A DNA stretch of 64,000 nucleotides from Kosakonia oryzendophytica (GCF_900094925.1 NZ_FMAY01000004.1:290406-354405), one strand, 5' to 3'. Shown: positions 9,348-19,822, counted from the stretch's first letter. Numbers and translations are program-made. The notes: generated from the letters alone by a model not told the origin.

Positions 9348-12300
9348 TCAGCGTTGACGATGCAGCAGTAAATAAATTGCCGGAATAACAAACATCGACA
9401 ATAACGGTGCCGTTACCATACCGCCTATCATCGGCGCCGCAATACGGCTCATGACCTCAGAACCGCTTCCCCCACCCCACATGATAGGCAGTAACCCCGC
9501 CATAATGGTCGCTACCGTCATCACTTTCGGACGGACGCGCAGCACGGCCCCTTCATGAATGGCGCGCATCAAAACCTTATTTCCTTCATCGGGTTCGGAT
9601 CGCCGGTATTTCTCCAGCGCATGATTGAGATAGAGCACCATAATAACACCGAACTCGGCCGCCACACCGGCAAGCGCAATAAACCCGACCGCACCCGCTA
9701 CGGACAAATTATAACCCAACAACCACAGCAACCAGACGCCACCAATCAACGAGAAGGGTAATGTCCCCATTATTAGCAGGGCATCGGTGACCCGCTTAAA
9801 GGTAATAAATAACAGCACAAAGATAATCATTAGCGTTACTGGCAAGACAATTTTCAGTTTTGCCGTGGCGCGCTCAAGGTATTCAAATTGTCCCGACCAG
9901 GAGAGCGTAACGCCCTGCGGTAACTGTACCTGCTGCGCCACCCGCTGCTGCATCTCATCAACCGCCGATTTTAAATCCCGTCCACGTAAATCAACGTAGA
10001 TCCAGTTAGAGAGCCGCGCGTTTTCGCTTTTCAGCATCGGCGGACCTTCTTTCACGACTATATCCGCCAGTTCGCCAAGTGCAATCTGGCTGCCATTTTC
10101 AGTGATCACCGGCAAATTTCGCAGATCATCTACGTTATCTCGCAATTCACGCGGGTAACGCACATTAATCGGATAGCGCTCTCTCCCTTGCAGGACTTCA
10201 CCAATGTTTTCGCCCCCCACCAGCGTGGAGACCAGCGATTGCAGCTCTTTGACCGAGACCCCATAACGCGCCGCCTGCTGGCGGTTGATGGTGATATCAA
10301 CATAGCGCCCGCCCGCCAGGCGCTCTGCCAGTGCGGAGGTTACACCCGGCACGGTCTTCACCACCTGTTCGATTTGCTGCGCCACACGCTCAATATCGGC
10401 AATATTATTACCGTTCACCTTTATGCCTACCGGGCTTTTTATCCCCGTTGCCAGCATGTCCAGTCGGTTACGAATGGGCGGAACCCAAACGTTAGCGATC
10501 CCCGGGACATTGACGGTTTTATCCAGTTCCGCCACCAGTTTTTCCGGGGTCATACCGGTACGCCACTGATCGCGAGGTTTAAAGTGAATAGTGGTTTCCA
10601 GCATCGTTAGCGGCGCGGGATCGGTCGCGCTTTCGGCGCGTCCGGCTTTGCCAAACACGCTTTCCACTTCCGGAACGCTTTTTATGAGCCGATCGGTTTG
10701 CTGTAACAAATGCCCGGCTTCACGAGCCGAAATCCCCGGCAGCGTCGACGGCATATACAAGAGATCGCCTTCGTTGAGCGGTGGCATAAACTCACTGCCC
10801 AACCGACTGAGCGGCCACAACGTCGCCAGCAGCAACAGGAGCGCCAGCCCCAGCGTCGCTTTCGGCCAGGCCAGTACGCGATCCAACAGCGGCTCGTAAA
10901 TGCGGATCAGAAAACGGTTAATCGGGTTGGCTTTCTCATCCGGGATCTTACCGCGAATAAACAGCCCCATCAGCACCGGAACCAGCGTGATCCCAAGCCC
11001 CGCCGCCACCGCCATCGCCCAGGTTTTGGTAAAGGCCAGCGGCGAAAACATCCGCCCTTCCTGCGCCTCCAGTGAGAAAACCGGAATAAACGACAAGGTA
11101 ATGATCAACAGACTGCAAAACAGCGCTGGCCCCACTTCAACCGCCGCTTTTTCTGAGAAGCGCCAGTAGTCCGCCCCCGTTGGCTGTTGTCCGGGGTTAT
11201 CGTGCCGCCACTGTTCCATCACTTTATGCATGTTCTCTATCATCACGATAGCGGCATCCACCATCGCACCAATGGCGATGGCAATGCCACCCAGCGACAT
11301 GATATTGGCGTTAATGCCCTGATAGTGCATGACGATAAACGCGCCGAGGATCCCCAATGGCAAAGAGACAATCGCCACCAGTGCTGAACGAAAGTGAAAC
11401 AGAAACAGCGTACATACCAGCGCGACAACGATGAATTCTTCAATCAGCTTATGAGTCAGTGTCTCAACTGCATGCTCAATCAGCGTCGAGCGGTCATACA
11501 CCGGGACGATCTCAACACCCGCAGGTAATGTCTTCTGGATCTCGTTGAGTTTTGCTTTCACGGCATGAATAGTGTCCAGCGCGTTTTTGCCGTAACGCAT
11601 CACAATGATGCCGCCCGCTACCTCTCCTTCGCCGTTATACTCCGCCACCCCACGGCGCAGCTCTGGCCCAAGACGTACTGTCGCCACATCAGATAACATC
11701 ACCGGTACACCGTCGCGGCTGGCAATCACTATCTGGCGGAAATCCGCCAACTGGCGGAGATAGCCCGTGGTACGCACCATAAATTCCGCTTCGCCCATCT
11801 CCAGCACAGCACCGCCACTTTCCTGATTCGCCGCCTGCACCGCATTCACAATCTGCTCATGAGTGATGTTCAGCGCCCGCATACGCGCCGGATCCGGCAC
11901 GATCTGATACTGACGCACCATCCCGCCAACGCTGGCGACCTCCGCCACATTCGGCACCGTTTTCAGCTCAAACTTCAGCGTCCAGTCCTGCAACGCCCGC
12001 AGATCCGCAAGGTTGTGTTTCCCGCTGCGATCCACCAATGCATATTCATAGACCCAACCGACACCTGTTGCGTCCGGTCCCAGCCCCACGTTAACCCCCG
12101 CAGGCAGCGATGACTGGATCTGGCTCAGGTTTTCCAGTACCCGCGAGCGCGCCCAGTAGAGATCGGTATCATCTTCAAATAAAACATAGACATATGCGTC
12201 GCCAAACATCGAATAACCGCGCACGGTTTTCGCTCCCGGCACGGATAACATGGCGGTGGTTAATGGATAAGTGACCAGGTCTTCGATAATTTGTGGCGCT

Positions 12301-12467
12301 TTTCCCGGGTAGCTGGCGCGAATAATGACCTGCACATCTGAGAGATCCGGCAGCGCATCCAGCGGCGCACGCTGAACCGACCATAATCCCCAACCGGTCA
12401 GCACCACGGCAGCCAGCAGGATCAACAAGCGGTTTCGCAACGAGGCGCGAATAACGGCAGCAATCAT
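9348..12467 (-). CDS. cusA: CusA-type copper/silver RND efflux pump
   Basis: A 1039-residue heavy-metal RND antiporter of the inner membrane that exports Cu(I)/Ag(I) with the adaptor and outer membrane factor encoded upstream. It starts with the standard N-terminal helix. The proton-relay helix reads [18 protein letters not shown], which fits the monovalent-metal branch (Cus/Sil) rather than the DFGxxxDGA form of divalent-metal CzcA. Other family motifs are [17 protein letters not shown] and [16 protein letters not shown]. It overlaps cusB by 4 bases (ATGA) and is the last gene of the operon. No CusRS-type two-component system is visible nearby. Confidence 0.93.
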   Translation of the reverse strand: MIAAVIRASLRNRLLILLAAVVLTGWGLWSVQRAPLDALPDLSDVQVIIRASYPGKAPQIIEDLVTYPLTTAMLSVPGAKTVRGYSMFGDAYVYVLFEDDTDLYWARSRVLENLSQIQSSLPAGVNVGLGPDATGVGWVYEYALVDRSGKHNLADLRALQDWTLKFELKTVPNVAEVASVGGMVRQYQIVPDPARMRALNITHEQIVNAVQAANQESGGAVLEMGEAEFMVRTTGYLRQLADFRQIVIASRDGVPVMLSDVATVRLGPELRRGVAEYNGEGEVAGGIIVMRYGKNALDTIHAVKAKLNEIQKTLPAGVEIVPVYDRSTLIEHAVETLTHKLIEEFIVVALVCTLFLFHFRSALVAIVSLPLGILGAFIVMHYQGINANIMSLGGIAIAIGAMVDAAIVMIENMHKVMEQWRHDNPGQQPTGADYWRFSEKAAVEVGPALFCSLLIITLSFIPVFSLEAQEGRMFSPLAFTKTWAMAVAAGLGITLVPVLMGLFIRGKIPDEKANPINRFLIRIYEPLLDRVLAWPKATLGLALLLLLATLWPLSRLGSEFMPPLNEGDLLYMPSTLPGISAREAGHLLQQTDRLIKSVPEVESVFGKAGRAESATDPAPLTMLETTIHFKPRDQWRTGMTPEKLVAELDKTVNVPGIANVWVPPIRNRLDMLATGIKSPVGIKVNGNNIADIERVAQQIEQVVKTVPGVTSALAERLAGGRYVDITINRQQAARYGVSVKELQSLVSTLVGGENIGEVLQGRERYPINVRYPRELRDNVDDLRNLPVITENGSQIALGELADIVVKEGPPMLKSENARLSNWIYVDLRGRDLKSAVDEMQQRVAQQVQLPQGVTLSWSGQFEYLERATAKLKIVLPVTLMIIFVLLFITFKRVTDALLIMGTLPFSLIGGVWLLWLLGYNLSVAGAVGFIALAGVAAEFGVIMVLYLNHALEKYRRSEPDEGNKVLMRAIHEGAVLRVRPKVMTVATIMAGLLPIMWGGGSGSEVMSRIAAPMIGGMVTAPLLSMFVIPAIYLLLHRQR

Positions 12468-13918
12468 TTCATTGCCTCCTGCATCGGCATCAGGTGGGTG
12501 ATCACCGCACCTTCCTCGTCATCCAGCGTGAAACTAAACATCACCGTATCCCCGACTTTAATCGCCGGATCAGGTTGTTTCACCACAAAGTCCATCGTCA
12601 TCGCCCCCCAGTTCAGCGCCGGAATGGGCTGGTGCGACAGCGTGATACTGCCCGCATCAATGGCCTTCACCACGCCAGTAGAATCGTACTGCTGCACTTT
12701 TTTCGCCACAGGCTGCGTGGCTTGTTGTTCTGGTAATGCGCTGCGCAGGCTCGCTTCAGAGTCAATCAGGAATTGACCGGAGGTCACTACGCTGTCACCC
12801 GCATTCAGACCTGACAGCACTTCTGTCCAGCCCTGTGCGGTGCGCCCGGTGGTGATATTCACCGCCCGGAAATGGCCGTCGCCAGTAGCCAGCAACACCC
12901 GACTGGCAGCACCGGTTTCAATCAACGCCTCTTCAGGAATAGCCAGCACCGCAGGCTGCTGCGCAGACGCCGCCGTGGTGACGGTCAGAAACATACCGGG
13001 TTTCAGTTTTTGTTGGGGATTGTCCAGCACGATACGGGCTTTCAGCGTACGGGTGGCCGTCTCCAGTTGCGGCAACAGTTCGCTGACGCGACCGTGAAAT
13101 TGCTCACCCGGCCAGCTCGCAGAGGTTGCCACAATCTCGCTGCCCGTTGCCAGCGCTTGCGCCTGGGTTGGCGGATAATCCACCACCAGCCACACCGGAT
13201 CGAGGCTCGCCAGCTCAAACAGACTTTGCGTGGCAGCTACCTGCGCACCTTCGCGCGAATCCAGCTTAACCACATAACCGTCTTTGTCAGCGCGCAGCGT
13301 CAGTCGTGTTTCCGGTTTACCACTGCGTTCGACGGTACGGATAATCGCCTCCGGCATAAACTGCAACGCCAGTCGTTCACGGGCTGCGCGGGTCAGTTCA
13401 CCATCACCCAACTGGCGAACAGCCAGATACTCCTGCTGTGCGGTAGTCCATTGAGGGATCCATAGCTGCGCCAACGGTTGGCCTTTTTTTACCCACTGTT
13501 GCGGCGCACGCACAAAGAGTTTTTCCACCACCCCGGCCGCCGGTGAAGGCACGCTCTGAATGCTGCGTTCATCGGTGGTGACTGTGGCAAACGCGGAAAA
13601 TGCGCTGGCAAGAACACGATGTTCCGCGCGCCCGGTCGTCATGCCCAGATTCTGCTGTTGTTGCGCGCTGACGCTCACCCCGCCAGCAACCGGCGCGTCA
13701 TCGGCATAACGCGGTACCAGCGGCATATCCATAAACGGGGATTTACCCGGCTTATCAAAACGTTGATCCGGCATCATCGGATCGTACCAGTACAACACTT
13801 TACGTGCGGGGGCCGGTTCCGTTGAGGCGGCAGGCGCGGTATGTTGCCGCCCGGTCACATATCCAATACCCGCAGCCACGCTGGCGGCAATCACAACGGC
13901 AACGATGCTCTTTTTCAT
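12464..13918 (-). CDS. cusB: CusB-type efflux adaptor with fused C-terminal CusF domain
   Basis: A periplasmic membrane-fusion protein of 484 residues linking CusA to the outer membrane factor. The N-terminus has a signal anchor and a Met-rich metal-binding segment ([15 protein letters not shown], then FMDMPLVP) like that of E. coli CusB. Barrel-sandwich and beta-barrel domains follow. Unlike E. coli CusB, residues 411-484 form a complete CusF-like OB domain with His, Trp, Met and Met ligands spaced as in CusF (H-x7-W-x2-M-x-[10 protein letters not shown]). The start at 13918 overlaps the upstream stop by one base (TGATG). Such fusions are known in some SilB proteins. Confidence 0.92.
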   Translation of the reverse strand: MKKSIVAVVIAASVAAGIGYVTGRQHTAPAASTEPAPARKVLYWYDPMMPDQRFDKPGKSPFMDMPLVPRYADDAPVAGGVSVSAQQQQNLGMTTGRAEHRVLASAFSAFATVTTDERSIQSVPSPAAGVVEKLFVRAPQQWVKKGQPLAQLWIPQWTTAQQEYLAVRQLGDGELTRAARERLALQFMPEAIIRTVERSGKPETRLTLRADKDGYVVKLDSREGAQVAATQSLFELASLDPVWLVVDYPPTQAQALATGSEIVATSASWPGEQFHGRVSELLPQLETATRTLKARIVLDNPQQKLKPGMFLTVTTAASAQQPAVLAIPEEALIETGAASRVLLATGDGHFRAVNITTGRTAQGWTEVLSGLNAGDSVVTSGQFLIDSEASLRSALPEQQATQPVAKKVQQYDSTGVVKAIDAGSITLSHQPIPALNWGAMTMDFVVKQPDPAIKVGDTVMFSFTLDDEEGAVITHLMPMQEAMK

Positions 13919-15171
13919 CACATTAACTCCTGCGGGATCAACCAGCGGATCGCGGCCCACGTCCGCGCCATCTCTTTTTCGGCCTGGTTCGCGGCCAGTT
14001 CGCTGTCGAGCACATTACGCCGCGCATCCAACAGTTCCGGCAGCGCGCTCTGCCCGGATCGGTATTGCGCTGCCAATAGCGTGGCGCGTTGGCGCACCAG
14101 TGGTAGCACTTCATCGCGCTGGCGCATCCATAAGGTTTGCGCCGCGTTATATTCGGCAATCAGCGAGTGCAGTTGCGCCATATGCTCACGCCCGGCAAGC
14201 GCCAGTTGATCGTTAGCCTGCATCGTGCGGGAGACATCCGCCGCGTGGTCTTTGTCCTGGCGGTGTGACTGGAACAGCGGCAAATCGACGGTAAACATCA
14301 CCCCGGCCATATCTTCATAACCTTCGGCGCGTCGGCCATACCACACCTCCACTTCCACATCCGGAATGGCGGCAATCGCCGACGCCGCAGAACGGGCTTT
14401 AGCACTGTTCGCGGCGCTGGCGGCGGCCACCACGTCAGGATGCTGTGCAATGCCCTGCTCAAGGGTTTTTTCGTCGGCGGGTAAGCGCTGGTAACGGGGG
14501 AGTTCACCGGCAATATCGGTCACACTTTGCCCGGTGAGTTGCATCAGACGGGTTTGCGCCAGTTGCACATCCCGCTCGGCAAGGGTGACTTTGTCGCGCA
14601 TCGCGCTGAGCCCAATCCGCAAGGCCAGTACGCTGTCCGGCGTGGCGCTGCCAGCCCCTACACTGGCACGCTGTGCCCCCTGTTGCCGCTCGGTTTCCTC
14701 CAGCAGTTTGCGGGCGGTTTGCACGGCTTTCTCTGAGAGCGCCAGATCAAGCCATGCCTGTGCGGTATCGCGCTGCAACGTGGCGCGCACCACGGCGGAT
14801 TTGGCGCTCACACTCTGCGCTTCCGCCAACAGCGTATCGGCCTTACGGTCACGTTTTTCTGCGCTGATGTATTGCTGCATGATGCCAACACGCTGCATGG
14901 TCATGCCTTCACGGGTCAAACGGCGGTCATTGTTGCCCTGCACCGGCACGTTTTCGATACCAAATTTCAGCTTCGGATCGGGCAACTGGCGGGCGGAATC
15001 CGCCATCGCATCCAGCGCTTGTACTTCGTTACGATTGGCGGACAGTTCGGCGGAGTAACGTTCGGCGGCGGCGAGGGTCTGCGTCAGCGTCAGTGACTCC
15101 GCCTGCACGGCGGAGCACACTAATCCGAGCGCGACCGCACCGAGCCGCAGGCTCAGTGTGCATCGTTTCAT
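13918..15171 (-). CDS. TolC-family outer membrane efflux factor of the Cus/Sil system
   Basis: A 417-residue outer membrane factor that should complete the tripartite efflux complex. It has a cleavable signal (ending SAVQA) rather than the lipobox of CusC, and two OEP repeats rich in long Ala/Gln/Glu helices, with LPDPKLKFGIENVPVQ near the start and YRSGQSALPELLDARRNVLD near the end. These features and the length resemble CzcC/SilC-like factors more than E. coli CusC. It lies between cusF and cusB, coupled to cusB by a one-base overlap. Confidence 0.9.
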   Translation of the reverse strand: MKRCTLSLRLGAVALGLVCSAVQAESLTLTQTLAAAERYSAELSANRNEVQALDAMADSARQLPDPKLKFGIENVPVQGNNDRRLTREGMTMQRVGIMQQYISAEKRDRKADTLLAEAQSVSAKSAVVRATLQRDTAQAWLDLALSEKAVQTARKLLEETERQQGAQRASVGAGSATPDSVLALRIGLSAMRDKVTLAERDVQLAQTRLMQLTGQSVTDIAGELPRYQRLPADEKTLEQGIAQHPDVVAAASAANSAKARSAASAIAAIPDVEVEVWYGRRAEGYEDMAGVMFTVDLPLFQSHRQDKDHAADVSRTMQANDQLALAGREHMAQLHSLIAEYNAAQTLWMRQRDEVLPLVRQRATLLAAQYRSGQSALPELLDARRNVLDSELAANQAEKEMARTWAAIRWLIPQELM

Positions 15172-15183
15172 TGTTGCCTCCGG

Positions 15184-15552
15184 TTACGCTTGCGGCGTCA
15201 ATGAAACGAGCTGGTAACCGTCGTCACGCTGAACGAAGGTAAAACTGACCTTATCGCCAGGCTTCACGGCAGGCAATGCACTCCCCTGAGGTCGTGCAAA
15301 CTGCATGGTCATTGGCGGCCAGTTAAGGGCAGGAATGGCGGTATGAGCGATAGAAACAGAGTGCGCAGAAACCTTTTTGACCACGCCCTGGCTTTGGTAG
15401 ACCTGAGGCTGCATCGCCTGATGCTGCGACATATCGTGCATGCCCTGCATGTCGTGTTGCATGCCTTGCATGTCATGAGTGGTTTGCGCCTGAGCGGCGG
15501 TGAAAGAGAACAGCAGTACGCCAGTCAGCGCACAACGTACATGAGAACGCAT
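15184..15552 (-). CDS. cusF: Periplasmic Cu/Ag chaperone CusF
   Basis: A 122-residue secreted metallochaperone that hands Cu(I)/Ag(I) to CusB. A signal peptide (to AAQA) is followed by a repetitive Met/His-rich linker (several HDMQGM units) and the CusF OB domain with His, Trp and two Met ligands in canonical spacing (NWPPMTMQF). The start at 15552 is preceded by CAGGAGT at good spacing; a longer frame adds 13 residues without support. With the domain fused to CusB, this operon encodes two CusF modules. Confidence 0.93.
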   Translation of the reverse strand: MRSHVRCALTGVLLFSFTAAQAQTTHDMQGMQHDMQGMHDMSQHQAMQPQVYQSQGVVKKVSAHSVSIAHTAIPALNWPPMTMQFARPQGSALPAVKPGDKVSFTFVQRDDGYQLVSLTPQA

Positions 15553-15606
15553 AATAAGACTCCTGTTAATCATAAAATTATAAAAATTCAATGGATTAAC
15601 AGTTAT

Positions 15607-16014
15607 CTACTCCCGATACCGGCAAAAACGGATCGTTGCCGGCGGGCCTGCGGCAGGCGGAGTTAATGACCATCCCTCGCGGGAAACATCGGTACAAACG
15701 GGTTTAACCACCGCAAGGGAAAGCGTTGAGGGCAGCGCGACCAGCGGCTGATGCGGCGTGTCTTTTTGCGCCAGATCCGGAACACAATGTTTTTCGCACA
15801 GCGGCGTTTTCATGGCGTTCATTTGTGGCGCGCTGTCCGTCATCATCATATGGTCCATATGCTGGACCATCACCGTTTCACCCTGCACGCTGACATCACA
15901 ATTGTGGGAAGCAATCGCCACCTGACTTTGGATCAGCAACCAACCAAACGCCATCAGCAGCATCAACAGATGCCGCTTAATAAAGCGCAGTCGGTATAAC
16001 CAGCCAGCGTGCAT
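15607..16014 (-). CDS. Small membrane-anchored or secreted Cys/Met/His-rich protein, first gene of the cus operon
   Basis: A 135-residue protein of unknown function. It begins with a signal or anchor helix (about residues 10-35, LLMLLMAFGWLLIQSQVAIA), then a segment rich in possible soft-metal ligands: HNCDVSV, MVQHMDHMMMTD and CEKHCVPD. The C-terminal third is ordinary. Position at the head of the copper/silver operon and this composition suggest periplasmic metal binding or sensing; that is an inference, as I do not recognise the family with certainty (it resembles small copper-resistance/DUF2946-type proteins). A promoter-like TATACT lies at 16048-16053 on the minus strand. Confidence 0.75.
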   Translation of the reverse strand: MHAGWLYRLRFIKRHLLMLLMAFGWLLIQSQVAIASHNCDVSVQGETVMVQHMDHMMMTDSAPQMNAMKTPLCEKHCVPDLAQKDTPHQPLVALPSTLSLAVVKPVCTDVSREGWSLTPPAAGPPATIRFCRYRE

Positions 16015-16360
16015 ACACTACCTGAAAGTGAACGGGAATGAATGGCGAGTATAAGCAGGCTGGTTTTTATTTTTAAAGATTTTTTTAACAAATTTACGTC
16101 TGGCAGATTATTGCCACAGATAACAGCAAAATCGTTAACCAGGTATTATCACCAGACAAACAAATTCGCTACCATCGTTATTGCCGATTATTTATCCCTG
16201 CTTTTTATTTTTCGGCTGAATAGCAATTTCACGCGATATTCCGCTTAAAGCGTCGCTTTGTTGATTTTAATCATCTACAGAAAAGACGTTATTCGGCACA
16301 TTGCGACTCCTGTTTTTTTTACTTACTTATCTTTTCAGGTCAACTTCCGGGGCCAATAAC
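16015..16360. other. Divergent promoter region between the cus operon and dcuC
   Basis: These 346 A+T-rich bases separate the minus-strand cus operon from plus-strand dcuC. On the minus strand a good -10 element (TATACT, 16048-16053) lies 34 bases upstream of the first cus gene. On the plus strand an FNR-like site lies at 16261-16274. I see no convincing CueR, CusR or SilR operator and no coding sequence. Confidence 0.55.
16261..16274 (+). promoter_or_regulatory. Probable FNR box upstream of dcuC
   Basis: TTGATTTTAATCAT matches the FNR consensus TTGAT-N4-ATCAA at nine of ten defined positions. It lies 87 bases before the dcuC start; dcuC is anaerobically activated by FNR in E. coli, so the site fits known regulation. 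Confidence 0.7.
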
Positions 16361-17737
16361 ATGATTTCAACACTCATTGAACTGCTGATCGGCGTGGTGG
16401 TGATTGTCGGCGTCGCGCGCTACATCATCAAAGGGTATTCCGCCACCGGCGTGCTGTTTGTCGGCGGCCTGGCGTTATTAATCGTCAGTGCGTTAATGGG
16501 CCATAAAATATTGCCCGGCAGTGCCACCAGCACTGGTTACAGCGCCACCGATATTGTGGAATATGTGAAGATCCTGCTGATGAGTCGCGGTGGCGATCTT
16601 GGCATGATGATCATGATGCTGTGCGGGTTTGCCGCCTATATGACACATATCGGCGCGAACGATATGGTGGTGAAGCTGGCCTCTCGCCCGCTGCGTTTTA
16701 TCAACTCCCCTTATTTACTGATGATTGCCGCCTACTTCGTCGCCTGCCTGATGTCGCTGGCAGTGTCGTCGGCAACCGGTCTGGGTGTTCTGCTCATGGC
16801 GACGCTGTTCCCGGTCATGGTGAACGTCGGGATCAGTCGCGGCGCAGCAGCAGCGATTTGCGCCTCTCCGGCCGCAATTATTCTCTCGCCAACCTCCGGC
16901 GACGTCGTGCTGGCAGCCAAAGCAGCGGAAATGCCGCTGGTGGATTTCGCCTTTAAAACCACACTGCCCATCTCCATTGCAGCGATTATCGCTATGGCGA
17001 TTGCACACTTCTTCTGGCAACGTTACCTGGACAAGAAAGAGCACATCGTCAGCGAAATGCTGGATGTGAAAGATATCACCACCAATGCGCCGGTGTTCTA
17101 CGCCATCCTGCCGTTTACGCCGATTATCGGCGTGTTGATTTTCGACGGCAAATGGGGGCCTGAACTGCACATCATTACTATTCTGGTGATCTGCATGTTG
17201 CTGGCGGCAGTGCTGGAATTCGTACGCGGCTTCAACACGCAGAAAGTCTTCTCCGGCCTGGAAGTGGCGTATCGCGGCATGGCGGATGCGTTTGCCGGTG
17301 TCGTCATGCTGCTGGTAGCGGCGGGCGTCTTTGCCCAAGGGCTGAGCACCATCGGCTTTATTCAGAGCCTGATCTCGATTGCCACCTCCTTCGGCTCCGC
17401 AAGCATTATTTTGATGCTGGTACTGGTGATCCTCACCATGCTGGCGGCAATGACCACCGGTTCCGGTAACGCGCCGTTTTATGCTTTTGTCGAGATGATC
17501 CCGAAACTGGCGCATGAGTCCGGCATTAACCCGGCGTATTTGTCTATACCGATGCTGCAAGCGTCAAACCTGGGTCGTACCATCTCTCCGGTTTCCGGCG
17601 TCGTGGTAGCAGTCGCGGGCATGGCCAATATCTCACCGTTTGAAGTGGTAAAACGTACCTCTGTACCGGTGGCTGTCGGGCTGATAGTGGTGATTATTGC
17701 AACCGAAATCCTGGTTCCGGGTGTTGCGGTGCATTAA
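16361..17737 (+). CDS. dcuC: Anaerobic C4-dicarboxylate transporter DcuC
   Basis: An inner membrane transporter of 458 residues that exports succinate and exchanges C4-dicarboxylates during fermentation. The whole chain is hydrophobic, with about 12 membrane segments. Conserved stretches include IKGYSATGVLFVGG, TGYSATDIVEYVKILL and PISIAAIIAMAIAHFFWQRY, which closely match E. coli DcuC. The start at 16361 (ATG) gives the expected N-terminus and has GGGG 9 bases upstream; the frame could be extended 20 residues without family support. In E. coli dcuC neighbours pagP; here the cus operon lies between them. Confidence 0.95.
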   Translation: MISTLIELLIGVVVIVGVARYIIKGYSATGVLFVGGLALLIVSALMGHKILPGSATSTGYSATDIVEYVKILLMSRGGDLGMMIMMLCGFAAYMTHIGANDMVVKLASRPLRFINSPYLLMIAAYFVACLMSLAVSSATGLGVLLMATLFPVMVNVGISRGAAAAICASPAAIILSPTSGDVVLAAKAAEMPLVDFAFKTTLPISIAAIIAMAIAHFFWQRYLDKKEHIVSEMLDVKDITTNAPVFYAILPFTPIIGVLIFDGKWGPELHIITILVICMLLAAVLEFVRGFNTQKVFSGLEVAYRGMADAFAGVVMLLVAAGVFAQGLSTIGFIQSLISIATSFGSASIILMLVLVILTMLAAMTTGSGNAPFYAFVEMIPKLAHESGINPAYLSIPMLQASNLGRTISPVSGVVVAVAGMANISPFEVVKRTSVPVAVGLIVVIIATEILVPGVAVH

Positions 17738-17756
17738 GCCTTCTGACTGATAAAAA

Positions 17757-17780
17757 AGCGCCAGCCTGGCGCTTTTTTTA
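17757..17780 (+). terminator. Rho-independent terminator after dcuC
   Basis: The stem AGCGCCA with TGGCGCT closes a 3-base loop and is flanked by an A-run and a 7-T run. It lies 20 bases after the dcuC stop. Confidence 0.9.
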
Positions 17781-17830
17781 TGCTTTAATTATTTCCTGTA
17801 ATCATCCAAATACATTCATCAGGAATTGAA

Positions 17831-18634
17831 ATGTTCAGACAGGGACTCGCCGTCAGCCTTTGCGCTGCCGGGGTACTGTTCTCATGTGCCCACGCCGCGC
17901 CGCTTCAGCCCAAACAGTATGGGGATTATGATCGCTATGTTCTGGCGCTCTCCTGGCAAACCGGTTTTTGCCAGAGCCAGCATGTTAATGGGCGCAATGA
18001 GCCCGACGAATGCCGCCTGCAAAAAGAGTTGCCGCATAAAGTGGATTTTCTGACTGTTCATGGCCTGTGGCCCGGTTTACCCAAATCCATTGCCGCACGT
18101 GGGGTCGATGAAAACCGCTGGATGCGCTACGGGTGCGCCACCCGCCCCATTCCCAATATGCCGGAGGCCAAAGCCAGCCGGAAATGCGCCGCCGCTGAAA
18201 CCGGCCTCTCCCTTGAAATGGCCAACAAACTGAATGATGTGATGCCAGGTGCAGGCGGCAACTCCTGCCTTGAACGTTACGAATATGCCAAACACGGGGT
18301 TTGCTTTGGCTTCGATCCGGATGACTATTTTGGTGCAATGGTCCGCCTGAATGCCGAAATCAAACAGAGCGCCCTTGGCGCTTTTCTGGCGGATAACTAC
18401 GGCAAAACCGTTACCCGTGCGGCGTTCGATAGCGCGGTTACCCGTGCTTACGGCGGGCAGGCTGTGACAGCGGTAAAACTGACCTGCAGCGGCAACCCGG
18501 CATGGCTAACCGAAATGCAGATTGCCATCAAAGCCGATGCCATCAACGCGCCGTTATCAACAGCCTCGCTGCTACCACAGCCGCATCCCGGCAACTGTGG
18601 CGCACAGTTTGTCATCGACAAGGTGGGTTACTGA
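17831..18634 (+). CDS. rna: Ribonuclease I, periplasmic T2-family RNase
   Basis: A secreted non-specific endoribonuclease of 267 residues. A signal peptide (to about residue 23, AHAA) precedes the two catalytic T2 boxes: VHGLWP (His77) and YEYAKHGVC (Glu151, His155). Many cysteines fit the family's disulfides. The start at 17831 has AGGAATTG just upstream. In E. coli the cit operon separates rna from dcuC; here they are adjacent, so the citrate genes are absent from this spot. Confidence 0.96.
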   Translation: MFRQGLAVSLCAAGVLFSCAHAAPLQPKQYGDYDRYVLALSWQTGFCQSQHVNGRNEPDECRLQKELPHKVDFLTVHGLWPGLPKSIAARGVDENRWMRYGCATRPIPNMPEAKASRKCAAAETGLSLEMANKLNDVMPGAGGNSCLERYEYAKHGVCFGFDPDDYFGAMVRLNAEIKQSALGAFLADNYGKTVTRAAFDSAVTRAYGGQAVTAVKLTCSGNPAWLTEMQIAIKADAINAPLSTASLLPQPHPGNCGAQFVIDKVGY

Positions 18635-18709
18635 TCCCGCTCATTTCCGGCAAATGTGCGCCGTGTCACTTCACAGTTTGCTACGCTGTCAGTATCATCC
18701 CTTGTAGAC

Positions 18710-18743
18710 AAACCCTCGCTGCCCGTCGGCGAGGGTTTTTCTT
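18710..18743 (+). terminator. Rho-independent terminator after rna
   Basis: A 10-bp stem (AAACCCTCGC with GCGAGGGTTT) is followed by TTTCTTT. It ends 56 bases before rnk. Confidence 0.88.
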
Positions 18744-18798
18744 TGGATCAATCAGGCGGCACTGCCGCTTAAACGACATGGAGTAACAGGAGTAACAG

Positions 18799-19209
18799 AT
18801 GTCCAGACCTGCCATTATCATTAATGAGCGAGACGCCGAGCGCCTCGACCGACTGCTTGAGCAACCGGCTCACGCCAGCCTGCCGGTCGCGGATGCACTG
18901 AATGAAGAACTGGATCGTGCACAAATGTGTGCGCCGGAAGCCATGCCGCACGATGTGGTGACAATGAACAGTCGGGTGAAATTTCGCGAGCTGAAAAGCG
19001 GCGAAGAGCGTATCCGCACGCTGGTCTACCCGGCGCAAATGACCGACAGCGCCAGCCAGTTGTCAGTACTGGCCCCGGTGGGCGCGGCGTTGTTGGGCTT
19101 ACGGGTTGGTGACACTATTCACTGGGCATTACCCGGGGGTGCCACAGCCGATCTCGAAGTGCTGGCGCTCCTTTACCAGCCCGAAGCCGCTGGCGATTTT
19201 ATGCTCTGA
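18799..19209 (+). CDS. rnk: Rnk, GreA/GreB-fold RNA polymerase-binding regulator
   Basis: Rnk is a 136-residue cytosolic protein with a short N-terminal coiled coil and a GreA/GreB-type C-terminal domain that binds RNA polymerase near the secondary channel. It was first described as a regulator of nucleoside diphosphate kinase levels. The sequence ([20 protein letters not shown], then [20 protein letters not shown]) and length equal the E. coli protein. It is a single-gene unit, preceded by GGAGTAACAG. Confidence 0.96.
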   Translation: MSRPAIIINERDAERLDRLLEQPAHASLPVADALNEELDRAQMCAPEAMPHDVVTMNSRVKFRELKSGEERIRTLVYPAQMTDSASQLSVLAPVGAALLGLRVGDTIHWALPGGATADLEVLALLYQPEAAGDFML

Positions 19210-19358
19210 TCACGCCGCTGCTTTGTTTTGCAGAGGATGCGCTCGCATCCTCTTTCCGCCCTTTTCCTCTCCGTTTTTATATTTGCCAGCCAGGCAACAA
19301 AATATTTCTGCCCTTTATGCTTCAATCAGATGGACATAATCTACAGGGAGAAGCGTTT

Positions 19359-19787
19359 ATGTATCAGACAATCATTATGCCGGTCGATGTTTTCGAAATG
19401 GAGTTAAGCGACAAAGCCGTGCGTCACGCTGAATTTCTCGCGCAGAGCGAAGGCGTTATTCATTTGCTGCATGTATTACCCGCCTCCGCCAGCCTGAGTC
19501 TGCACCGCTTCGCCGCCGATTTACGCCGTTTTGAAGAACATCTGCAACACGAAGCGCAAACGCGCCTCAGCACCATGATCACGCACTTTAATATCGATTC
19601 CTCACGTATTCATACCCATGTCCGTTTTGGTAACGTGCGCGATGTGCTGAATGAGTTAGCTGAAGAACTGCATGCCGATATGGTAGTGATTGCCTCGCGC
19701 AATCCGTCTATCTCCACGCACCTGCTCGGCTCCAACGCCGCCAATATTGTGCGCCACGCGCATATCCCGGTGCTGGTCGTCAGGTAG
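19359..19787 (+). CDS. uspG: Universal stress protein UspG (UspF/UspG type)
   Basis: A 142-residue Usp-fold nucleotide-binding protein. It shows the N-terminal strand [12 protein letters not shown] and the C-terminal ATP-binding loop [31 protein letters not shown], i.e. G-x2-G-x8-(S/N)-type spacing. The ATG at 19359 follows AGGGAGAAG; an upstream frame of 14 residues lacks a ribosome-binding site. It is located between rnk and ahpF as in E. coli. Confidence 0.95.
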   Translation: MYQTIIMPVDVFEMELSDKAVRHAEFLAQSEGVIHLLHVLPASASLSLHRFAADLRRFEEHLQHEAQTRLSTMITHFNIDSSRIHTHVRFGNVRDVLNELAEELHADMVVIASRNPSISTHLLGSNAANIVRHAHIPVLVVR

Positions 19788-19822
19788 ACCCGGTCAGACG
19801 CAAGCCACCGATGGGCATAAAA

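Noticed and set aside
16715..17560. 281-codon open frame on the minus strand
   Set aside because: Antisense to dcuC; the translation is a low-complexity His/Gln/Arg chain.
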